Positions 1-6,207 of a DNA stretch of 20,753 bases are shown piece by piece. The notes beneath the pieces were generated by a model. That model did not search any database, had not been told where the DNA came from, and was given only the letters and a program-made list of their open reading frames with translations. The position numbers were made by a program, and so were the translations under genes. The stretch lies in the NCBI GenBank assembly GCA_937907715.1, contig CALERM010000097.1:1-20753 (forward strand). Reading direction: 5' to 3'. How positions within the stretch are numbered: position 1 is the first letter of the stretch; every line of letters starts with the position of its first letter. Origin of the DNA: an uncultured Clostridia bacterium. Lineage in GTDB: Bacteria > Bacillota > Clostridia > Oscillospirales > Oscillospiraceae.

Positions 1-138
1 GACGGGCTTCTGCATTCTGCCGGGAATCGTGGGGGCGGGCTTTCGCGCAGTTTCTCGCACACCGGAATTCAGCGCGCAGTCCTTGCAAAAAAGCTCTCCG
101 TCGGGAATTTCCTTGCCGCATTTGATACAGGTGTTCAT
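1..138 (-). CDS. zinc-ribbon protein, N-terminal part (runs off the window)
   Basis: The visible 46 residues start at an ATG preceded by a purine-rich GCGAGG, and open with MNTCIKCGKEIPDGELFCKDC. The two CxxC pairs (C4/C7 and C18/C21) form a short N-terminal zinc ribbon of the kind found on many small Gram-positive proteins, including membrane proteins. A basic, proline-rich stretch follows, and the rest lies beyond position 1. The gene lies 42 nt downstream of the MFS transporter on the same strand with no terminator between them, so the two are probably co-transcribed. The ribbon only indicates zinc binding. The main domain is unseen and no function can be given. Confidence 0.75.
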   Translation of the reverse strand, partial: MNTCIKCGKEIPDGELFCKDCALNSGVRETARKPAPTIPGRMQKPV

Positions 139-180
139 AAAAAGCCTCGCTTTCAGAGTTTCAGAAAAATTGCCCGGCGT

Positions 181-1398
181 TCAGGCTGGGGACCCGCTTT
201 CGAGCCGGTAGGTCGACTGGACGGTCAGAATCGAAAAGACACCGAAAAGCGCGAAAATCACGTATGCCGGGGCGTAGCTGCCGGTCAGGTCTGCCATCAT
301 GCCGGGCATGAACGAAAACGCAAGTCCGCCGATGGCGTAGCAGAGCTGAAAGCGCTGGATATTTTGCGCGCGCTGCTCTGCGCTCGAAAAATCTGCCGCC
401 CAGACGCTCAAGCCCACCGTACTCAACGGCGCGCCGACGCCGAACAGAATTGCCGCCAGCAGCATGAGCGCCGTGCTTTGCAGCCCCGCCAGCGCGCACA
501 GCAACAGCCCTCCGACCAGCGCCGTGCCGAAAAGCCGGTTGCTTTTGGGCGGACCGAGCCGGTCGCACGCCGCACCGTAGACGCACTTGCCGAGCGTCAG
601 CGCCAGACCGAACACCGAGACAGCGGACGCCGCCTGCGCGCCGGAAAAGCCCGAGGAGGTGAACAGAATCATCATATGCCCGAAGCCGGGCGCGGCAATC
701 GAGCCGATTAAAATCATGCCGAGATAGAGCATCGCCCAGCGAAGCCTGCCCGGACGGATGCAGAGCGTCTCGCGCTGCGCAGGTTTGCCTGCCTCCTCCT
801 GCACGCCGAAGGGGGCAAGAGAGCAGCTTTCAGGGCTCGGGCGAATCAGCAAAAACACCAGCGCCGCCAGTGCCAGCGACACGCCAGATGCAAAGAAGAA
901 GCACACGCGCAGGCTGTAGCGTTCTATGAGCCAGGATAGAACCGGGCAGAAAATCACTGCGGAAAGCCCGGTTCCCGCCGCGCAGATGCCGAGCGCCGTC
1001 GCCCGGCAGGCGCAAAACCAGCGAAGCATCAGGATCGTCACCGGAATCATGCAGCCAAGCCCGTAGGAAATGCCTGATACCGCGCCCGCAAGATAATAGC
1101 CCGCCAGCGTCTTTGCCGTGGCGAACAGAACGAACGAGCCCGCGCCCAACAGCGCCGCCAGCGTCATGCCCAGCCGGTAGCCGAGCGCGTCATAATAGCG
1201 GTTGACGACGAACATGCAAAGAAGAAACGTCACCGAGCAGGCGGTGGTAATCATGGAGGTTTCGGTGTTGGTAAAGCCGTTCAGCGCGAGGATATACGGC
1301 TGGGTCACGGAAAAGGCGTTGATGCACAGTCCGCCGCTGACCAGCAGCATCAGCGTACAGCCCAGGCAGACCGCCCAGGCCCGATGCAGGCGTTTCAT
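181..1398 (-). CDS. MFS transporter, oxalate/formate-antiporter-like (OFA) type
   Basis: This is a 405-residue polytopic membrane protein with about twelve hydrophobic segments in two halves. They are joined by a hydrophilic loop at roughly residues 190-225, the usual major facilitator layout and length. The N-terminal half carries RYYDALGYRLGM after the second segment and the C-terminal half carries GAACDRLGPPKSNR at the equivalent place, matching the MFS signature loops between TM2-3 and TM8-9. Overall character (an N-terminus with a 'GGLCINAFSV' segment, two GxxxG-rich halves) resembles the OFA branch, but the substrate cannot be read from sequence. The start ATG has GGAGG seven bases upstream, and a consensus promoter lies 50-80 nt upstream. 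The zinc-ribbon gene follows it. Confidence 0.85.
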   Translation of the reverse strand: MKRLHRAWAVCLGCTLMLLVSGGLCINAFSVTQPYILALNGFTNTETSMITTACSVTFLLCMFVVNRYYDALGYRLGMTLAALLGAGSFVLFATAKTLAGYYLAGAVSGISYGLGCMIPVTILMLRWFCACRATALGICAAGTGLSAVIFCPVLSWLIERYSLRVCFFFASGVSLALAALVFLLIRPSPESCSLAPFGVQEEAGKPAQRETLCIRPGRLRWAMLYLGMILIGSIAAPGFGHMMILFTSSGFSGAQAASAVSVFGLALTLGKCVYGAACDRLGPPKSNRLFGTALVGGLLLCALAGLQSTALMLLAAILFGVGAPLSTVGLSVWAADFSSAEQRAQNIQRFQLCYAIGGLAFSFMPGMMADLTGSYAPAYVIFALFGVFSILTVQSTYRLESGSPA

Positions 1399-1450
1399 GG
1401 TGCGTCCTCCGTTTTTGTTTCTTTTACAGAAAATTCACAGATACACCGTT

Positions 1451-1479
1451 AGTATATCCAAAACGGGCGGCTTTGTAAA
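1451..1479 (-). promoter_or_regulatory. sigma-A-type promoter of the MFS gene
   Basis: Read on the minus strand, TTTACA (1479-1474) is followed after exactly 17 nt by TATACT (1456-1451). Both hexamers are close to consensus. The expected start of transcription is near 1444, giving a leader of about 45 nt before the ATG at 1398. It is the only good promoter in the gap, and it sits just downstream of the MATE terminator, so the MFS gene begins a new transcription unit. Confidence 0.75.
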
Positions 1480-1488
1480 TAATCGCAG

Positions 1489-1526
1489 AAAAAAAGAACA
1501 GCTCCGCCGAAAACCGGAAGAGCTGT
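1489..1526 (-). terminator. rho-independent terminator of the MATE gene
   Basis: On the minus strand ACAGCTC (1526-1520) pairs with GAGCTGT (1504-1498). A smaller inner CCG/CGG pairing closes the loop, and a run TTCTTTTTTT follows at once. It lies 30-70 nt past the stop codon of the MATE gene and in front of the MFS promoter, so it separates the two units. Confidence 0.85.
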
Positions 1527-1557
1527 CCGGGTGCGTTGACAGTTGGAAGAATACACC

Positions 1558-2931
1558 CTAGGCATTGTCACGCAGATGCTTGCGGAAGAATGCGATCTGG
1601 AAGGGGATGCAGATGAAAAACGTCAGAAGGTCCGAGCCGGGCTGCGTCATCTGCACGCCCTGCAAGCCGAGAAAATGCGGCAGGATGAAAATGAGCGGCA
1701 GATAGCAGATGCCCTGACGAAGCGAGGCGAGCACCGTCGCCGGGAGCTTGTAGCCCAGGCACTGGTAGAGCTGGTTGACAAACGTCGAGTACGCCATAAA
1801 CGGCATGACCGCGCAGGCATACAGCAGCGCCAGCCGCCCGATGGCGATGACCTGATCGTCTGCGCGGAACCAGCCGATGATCGGACCTGCAAACACAGCA
1901 ATGATTCCGGCGGCGAAAATGCAGACGACCGTGCCGAGCTTTGTTGCGAAGATGAACGCTTCCCGGGTGCGCTTGCGGTCACCCGCGCCGTAGTTATAGC
2001 CCGCGACGGGCTGGAAGCCCTGCCCGATGCCGATCATGACGTTGCGCACAAGAAGATAGATCTTGTTGGAAATCGTAAGCGCTGCGACCGCAGCGTCGCC
2101 ATAGACTGCGCCCTGTATGTTCATAAGCGCCGAGGCAAGGCTTGCCATGCCCTGCCGGGCAATCGTCGGGAAGCCGACGGCAAGAATCTGCATGTAGTCG
2201 CGTGGGCTGCGGCTGATATACTTCGGGCGCAGACGGACGATGCTTCTGCCGCGCAGGAACGCAACCGCCAGTACCAGAAAGCTCACGCACTGGCTCGCCA
2301 CGGTCGCCACGGCGGCGCCCGCCGTGCCCATGCCAAAGGTGAAAATCAGCAGCGGGTCGAGCGCAATGTTGAGAATGCCGCCCGAGCAGAGCCCGATCAT
2401 GGACGCGACCGCCGCGCCCTCGGCTCTTAAAATGCAGTTCAGAATGAACGAGCCGCACATGACCGGCGCGCCCATCAGGATGATTTCGCCATACGCGCGC
2501 GCATGCGGCATCATCGTTTCCGTCGCGCCCAACACGCGCATCAGAGGCTCCAGATACAAAAGCCCGAAGACGAGCATCAAAAGACCGCCCACGAACTCGG
2601 CAAGAAAGCCGCTGGTCGCATACATATTGGCGTCCCGGTCCTTCTTTTCTCCCAGCCGCAGACTGATGAGGCTGCTTGCGCCCATCGCCACGCCGAAGCC
2701 ATATGCCTGAATGATGGATTGCAGCGAAAACACCACGCCGACGGCGGCAGAGGCGCTCGTGGAAATCTGCGAAACAAAGTAGGTGTCGGCAGTATTATAG
2801 ATGATGGAAATCAGCTGGCTTGCCACAGTCGGCGCGGCAAGCGACAGAACCAGCTTTGGGATGGGCGTCTGCAGCATCCTGCGATGCTGCTCCTCACTGG
2901 TCAGAGTGCGGGGAATATAATGCTCGTGCAA
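1558..2931 (-). CDS. MATE family multidrug efflux transporter (MepA-like branch)
   Basis: This is a polytopic transporter of 457 residues with about twelve hydrophobic segments. MATE hallmarks are visible: an N-terminal RRMLQTPIPKLVLSLAAPT entry helix, a YNTADTYFVSQ motif near residue 45, and GQGFQPVAGYNYGAG ahead of the second-half loop GDRKRTREAF. MATE proteins export cationic drugs or metabolites using Na+ or H+ gradients, and the substrate here is unknown. I place the start at TTG 2931: GGAGG (2945-2941) lies nine bases upstream, whereas the in-frame ATG at 3003 would add 24 basic, non-MATE residues and lacks a ribosome site. It follows the ribF terminator and has its own terminator. No convincing promoter is seen in the gap, so read-through from the upstream operon is possible. 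Confidence 0.88.
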   Translation of the reverse strand: MHEHYIPRTLTSEEQHRRMLQTPIPKLVLSLAAPTVASQLISIIYNTADTYFVSQISTSASAAVGVVFSLQSIIQAYGFGVAMGASSLISLRLGEKKDRDANMYATSGFLAEFVGGLLMLVFGLLYLEPLMRVLGATETMMPHARAYGEIILMGAPVMCGSFILNCILRAEGAAVASMIGLCSGGILNIALDPLLIFTFGMGTAGAAVATVASQCVSFLVLAVAFLRGRSIVRLRPKYISRSPRDYMQILAVGFPTIARQGMASLASALMNIQGAVYGDAAVAALTISNKIYLLVRNVMIGIGQGFQPVAGYNYGAGDRKRTREAFIFATKLGTVVCIFAAGIIAVFAGPIIGWFRADDQVIAIGRLALLYACAVMPFMAYSTFVNQLYQCLGYKLPATVLASLRQGICYLPLIFILPHFLGLQGVQMTQPGSDLLTFFICIPFQIAFFRKHLRDNA

Positions 2932-2989
2932 AAAATCAATCCTCCGTTCTTGCGGCGCATTCGCCGGCTTTCGACAAAATGGGCGCTGC

Positions 2990-3025
2990 AAAACCGGAGG
3001 CAAAGCCGTTTTGACTGCCCCCGGT
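2990..3025 (-). terminator. probable terminator of the rimP-to-ribF operon
   Basis: On the minus strand ACCGGGGGCA (3025-3016) pairs with TGCCTCCGGT (3002-2993). That makes ten pairs including one G-U, around a 13-nt loop, followed by only a short U run (TTTT ending at 2990). It begins four bases after the ribF stop codon. The stem is strong and the U tract weak, so termination may be partial. Confidence 0.6.
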
Positions 3026-3029
3026 ATGT

Positions 3030-3929
3030 TTATTCGCCGCGCAGGCGGTGCAGCACCGTCTGCTGGTCACGCGCAATCTGCGCGGTCAGCTCGGAAAGAG
3101 AAGCAAATTTCTGCTCAGGGCGGACCTGAAACAGCAGCTCCAGCCGCAGAAATTTCCCATAGAGATTGCCGGAAAAGCCGAGCAGTGACGCTTCGGCAAC
3201 CGGATGCGGCAGCTGATGGACCGTCGGATGGATGCCGAGATTGACCGCTGTTGGAAACCTCCCCAGCGCTCCGGCATCCGCCCAGCCGCCGTACACGCCG
3301 AAGGCAGGCACAAGAAGCTCCGGCTCGAGCGCGAGGTTTGCCGTCGGCAGCCCGAGCGTATGCCCGCGGTTATCGCCGTGCTGGACAATACCGGAGAGAA
3401 TGTGCCCATGCCCCAGAAAGCGCACGGCAGTTTCCATCTCGCCCGCCTTCAGAAGCGTGCGAAGATATGTTGAGCTGACGGTGATGCCGTCGAGCGTTAC
3501 TTCTCCAATCACATCGCAGCCGAGCCCGAGCGCGCGGCATTTTTTCGTCAGCTTCTGCGCGTCTCCGAGACCGCGCGCGCCGAAGCGGTAGTCGTGTCCG
3601 CAGACCAGATGGCAGGCGTGAAGCTCTTTGACCAGATAGTCCTCGACAAATGCCTGCCAGGGCATGTTCATCATGTCCCGGTCAAAATGGCAGAAGATCA
3701 CGTCCTCGATGCCGTAGAGCGATTGCATCAGATGCTTTCGCTCGTCCATCGTGTTCAGAAGCTCTGCCGGCGTTCCGCGTACCAGCGTGTCCGGATGCGT
3801 GTCGAAGCTCATCGCCGACGGCACCGCGCCCAGTTCGCGGGCGCGTTCGTATGTTTTTTTCAGAAGCGCGCCATGCCCGATGTGAACCCCATCGAAAAAG
3901 CCCAGCGCAATGACACGTCGTTCGTTCAA
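3030..3929 (-). CDS. ribF: bifunctional riboflavin kinase / FAD synthetase
   Basis: The enzyme phosphorylates riboflavin to FMN (EC 2.7.1.26) and adenylates FMN to FAD (EC 2.7.7.2) in the cytoplasm. The N-terminal nucleotidyltransferase domain (about 1-175) shows GFFDGVHIGH at residues 10-19, the CGHDYRFGARG loop, and VSSTYLRTLL closing the active site. The C-terminal flavokinase domain (about 180-299) has GDNRGHTLGLPTANL, FGVYGG and AVNLGIHPTV. At 299 residues it is full length. The start is TTG with GAGGG eight bases upstream. It lies 11 nt after truB and is the last gene before the operon terminator; truB-ribF adjacency is the usual bacterial arrangement. Confidence 0.96.
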   Translation of the reverse strand: MNERRVIALGFFDGVHIGHGALLKKTYERARELGAVPSAMSFDTHPDTLVRGTPAELLNTMDERKHLMQSLYGIEDVIFCHFDRDMMNMPWQAFVEDYLVKELHACHLVCGHDYRFGARGLGDAQKLTKKCRALGLGCDVIGEVTLDGITVSSTYLRTLLKAGEMETAVRFLGHGHILSGIVQHGDNRGHTLGLPTANLALEPELLVPAFGVYGGWADAGALGRFPTAVNLGIHPTVHQLPHPVAEASLLGFSGNLYGKFLRLELLFQVRPEQKFASLSELTAQIARDQQTVLHRLRGE

Positions 3930-3940
3930 GTCTTATTCCC

Positions 3941-4816
3941 TCAAACCTCAAAAAAGCTCTTGATCGTGGTCAGAACGGTGTTTTCCACGTTACCCAGAAG
4001 CAGAAATTCCCCTGTGATGCTGTAGACCCGGTAGGTGCCGGGGACAAAGTGCCAGTCTGTGACCGCAGCTCCGTGGCGCAGCTTTTCCGCCTGCCCGAGC
4101 TCGACAATCAGCGGCGGGTACTGCGCAAACAGCGCGTCGACCGGCATAAGTAAGTCCTGCGGATCATTTTCCTTCGCAAAGTCCAAAAGCTGCGGCAGGG
4201 TGATTGCCTGCGCAAGCGTAAACATGCCCGCCTTCGTCCGGCGAAGCGACGACATGCATGCGCCGCAGCCGAGCAGTCTCCCCAAATCATGGCAGAGCGT
4301 GCGCACATAGGTGCCCTTCGAGCAGCGGACGCGAAGCGTGTAGTCGCAGCCCGTACCGTCCAACAGCTCCAGCTCAAAAATAGTAATCCGCCGGGGCGGT
4401 CTTGCGACCTCGACACCTTTGCGCGCCAGCTCATAGAGCTTCTGCCCGCCGATCTTGATGGCAGAGTACATGGGAGGAAGCTGCTCGATTTCTCCTGTGC
4501 ATTTTTGAAGTGCGGCAAGCACGTCCTCGCGCGTCGCGGCAACAGGGTTTGTTTCCAGAACCTCTCCTGTGATGTCCTGCGTGTTCGTGACCGTGCCGAG
4601 CCGGAGCCCGGCGATGTATTCCTTTTCTGCGGACTCGAAAAATTCGACCCCGCGCGTGGCGCGCCCGATAAAAACAGGCAGCACGCCGGTTGCCATCGGG
4701 TCGAGCGTCCCGCCGTGCCCGATGCGCTTTTCGTGGAACACGCCGCGCAGCTTTGCCGCCACATCCTGGCTGGTCCAGCCGTCGGGCTTGTCCACAATCA
4801 AAATTCCATTTGCCAT
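3941..4816 (-). CDS. truB: tRNA pseudouridine-55 synthase TruB
   Basis: This enzyme isomerises uridine 55 in the T-psi-C loop of most elongator tRNAs. The protein is 291 residues, within the family range. The N-terminus has GILIVDKPDGWTSQDV, and the catalytic motif GHGGTLDPMATGVLPVFIG puts the nucleophile at Asp39. Further TruB motifs follow: EYIAGLRLG, QLPPMYSAIKIGG, and CSKGTYVRTLCHDLG. The C-terminal ~70 residues correspond to a PUA-like tail. I chose ATG 4816, one base after the nrnA stop (TGATATG), over an in-frame ATG 102 nt upstream because the extra residues are arginine-rich and lie inside nrnA in another frame. Translation is probably coupled to nrnA. Confidence 0.96.
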   Translation of the reverse strand: MANGILIVDKPDGWTSQDVAAKLRGVFHEKRIGHGGTLDPMATGVLPVFIGRATRGVEFFESAEKEYIAGLRLGTVTNTQDITGEVLETNPVAATREDVLAALQKCTGEIEQLPPMYSAIKIGGQKLYELARKGVEVARPPRRITIFELELLDGTGCDYTLRVRCSKGTYVRTLCHDLGRLLGCGACMSSLRRTKAGMFTLAQAITLPQLLDFAKENDPQDLLMPVDALFAQYPPLIVELGQAEKLRHGAAVTDWHFVPGTYRVYSITGEFLLLGNVENTVLTTIKSFFEV

Positions 4817-4817
4817 A

Positions 4818-5777
4818 TCAGCGCTCCCGGATAATCCCGCGCTGCGCGAGCAGCGACAAAATGGCGTGCCGCGCGCCGGCGATTCCGCCCGGAACCGTTG
4901 CGCCTGCCGCCGCCGCATGTCCGCCGCCGCCCAGAGCCCTGCAAAGCTCGGAGGCGTTGTAGTTTTCTGATGTGCGCAGCGAAATTTTCCCGCCGCCGTC
5001 TTCGACCTCGCGGATCATGATGCCGATTTCCACGCCCTCAATCGAGCGGGCGAAGCCCGAGATGGAGTCGACGTCGTCCTCGGAAATATGAAGCTCGTCC
5101 AGAAGCTGCTTCGGCATTGTGCAAAGCCCGACGATTCCGCCGCCGTAAAGCTCGATGGAATCGGTCAGCCGCGCCTCCAGCTTCAGCCGCGCAAAGCTCT
5201 TTGTGTCAAAAAACGCCTTGTTGATGGGATAGACCTCCGCGCCCGCGGCAATCAGCTTTGCCGCCGCCTCGTGGGTGTGCGCGGTGGTGTTGGAGTATTT
5301 GAAGCAGCCGGTGTCGGTTGAGATGGCAAGATACAAAGCGTCCGCCATGTCTTTTGTGAGCATCACGCCGAGCAGCTCCAGCAGCTCCAGAATGACCTCG
5401 CCGCAGGCGGCGCTGTCCGGCTCGACGAGCTTCGGAACATTCAGGTCATTGCTCCCGTGGTGGTCGATGGCAAAACAGAGACGCTGCTCCAGATGAAGCG
5501 CCTCCGCGTCCAGGCTGAGAAGCCCCAGCGACGCAATGTCCACCGATATGACCGTTGCGTCTTCCGGGCAGACGTCCGTCAGAAGCCCTTCGGCGAACGG
5601 GGCAAGCTTCGGCGTCAGCTGCCGGTTTTTAAGCACCCATGCCGACTTTCCGAGCGCGCGCAGACCCAGGCACAGCCCGGCGGCGCTTCCGATGGCGTCT
5701 CCGTCCGGGCGGCGATGGGTCAGAAGGATGAAGTTGTCGTGCTCGCGCAGCATCTGCGCCGTCTCAAGCCTCGTCAT
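4818..5777 (-). CDS. nrnA: DHH/DHHA1 phosphoesterase, NrnA-type oligoribonuclease/pAp phosphatase
   Basis: Members of this family degrade nanoRNA (2-5 nt) and dephosphorylate 3'-phosphoadenosine 5'-phosphate using Mn2+. The 319-residue protein has the full metal-ligand set: THRRPDGDAIGS (His21, Asp25, Asp27), VISVDIAS (Asp80) and the family-naming FAIDHHGSND (Asp105-His106-His107). It ends with the DHHA1 substrate-binding loop CRALGGGGHAAAAGA. The start at ATG 5777 lies inside rbfA and the reading frames overlap by 14 nt, which suggests translational coupling. The longer in-frame ORF upstream of this ATG is a cysteine- and arginine-rich shadow of rbfA. The rbfA-nrnA-truB order is common in Firmicutes. 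Confidence 0.93.
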   Translation of the reverse strand: MTRLETAQMLREHDNFILLTHRRPDGDAIGSAAGLCLGLRALGKSAWVLKNRQLTPKLAPFAEGLLTDVCPEDATVISVDIASLGLLSLDAEALHLEQRLCFAIDHHGSNDLNVPKLVEPDSAACGEVILELLELLGVMLTKDMADALYLAISTDTGCFKYSNTTAHTHEAAAKLIAAGAEVYPINKAFFDTKSFARLKLEARLTDSIELYGGGIVGLCTMPKQLLDELHISEDDVDSISGFARSIEGVEIGIMIREVEDGGGKISLRTSENYNASELCRALGGGGHAAAAGATVPGGIAGARHAILSLLAQRGIIRER

Positions 5778-6144
5778 TGCCGGTCTCTCCTGCCTTTTCC
5801 TTCTGCTCCGCTTCGAGCTTCGACAGAAGATCAAACATGTGCGCGCCGTATTTGAGCGAGTCGTCCAGCTCGAACACCAGCTCGGGCGTATAGCGCAGCT
5901 GCAGGCTGCTGCCAAGCTCGCGCCGGAGCCAGCCGCCCGCGGATTTGAGCCCGCGCAGGGCGTCTTTCTGCTTTTCCTCGTCGAGGACGCTGATATAGAT
6001 TTTACTGTAGCGCAGATCCGGCGTGGTGTCGACGCGGGTGATGGAAAGCAGCGTCTGCACGCGCGGGTCCTTGAGCGAGCGGATCAGATCGGACAGCTCG
6101 CGCTGGATCTCTTCATTGATCCGTCCAATTCGATTGGAAGCCAT
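5764..6144 (-). CDS. rbfA: 30S ribosome-binding factor A
   Basis: RbfA binds immature 30S subunits and assists late maturation around helix 1 of 16S rRNA. At 126 residues it matches the usual size. The type-II KH fold is recognisable from its conserved strands and helices: RIGRINEEIQRELSDLI at the N-terminus, DPRVQTLLSITRVDTTPDLRY in the middle, then YISVL and LRRELGSSLQLRYTPELVF. A charged tail (EAEQKEKAGETGNDEA) ends it. GGAGG lies four bases before the ATG. It is 63 nt downstream of infB across a strong hairpin, and its 3' end overlaps the start of nrnA. Confidence 0.95.
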   Translation of the reverse strand: MASNRIGRINEEIQRELSDLIRSLKDPRVQTLLSITRVDTTPDLRYSKIYISVLDEEKQKDALRGLKSAGGWLRRELGSSLQLRYTPELVFELDDSLKYGAHMFDLLSKLEAEQKEKAGETGNDEA

Positions 6145-6166
6145 AGTACCTCCTTTGTAAGACAGG

Positions 6167-6199
6167 TGTTTTCCGCAATGCGGCGCACTGCGGAAAACA
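6167..6199 (-). other. intercistronic hairpin between infB and rbfA
   Basis: TGTTTTCCGCA (6167-6177) and TGCGGAAAACA (6189-6199) are perfect inverted complements. The 11 bases between them extend the stem by a G-U and three more pairs, leaving a GCC loop. This gives about 15 pairs in a 63-nt gap of an otherwise tightly packed operon. No U tract follows on the minus strand, so it does not look like a terminator. An mRNA-stabilising or RNase-processing role is inference. Confidence 0.7.
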
Positions 6200-6207
6200 T
6201 AGCTTAT

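Noticed and set aside
1543..2430. A 295-codon plus-strand open frame
   Set aside because: It is fully antisense to the MATE gene, has highly charged sequence without motifs, and begins inside the region of the MATE terminator with no ribosome site.
2932..2989. Promoter for the MATE gene in the gap after ribF
   Set aside because: No -10-like hexamer at a suitable distance from a -35 can be found on the minus strand, so the gene's transcription source is left open.
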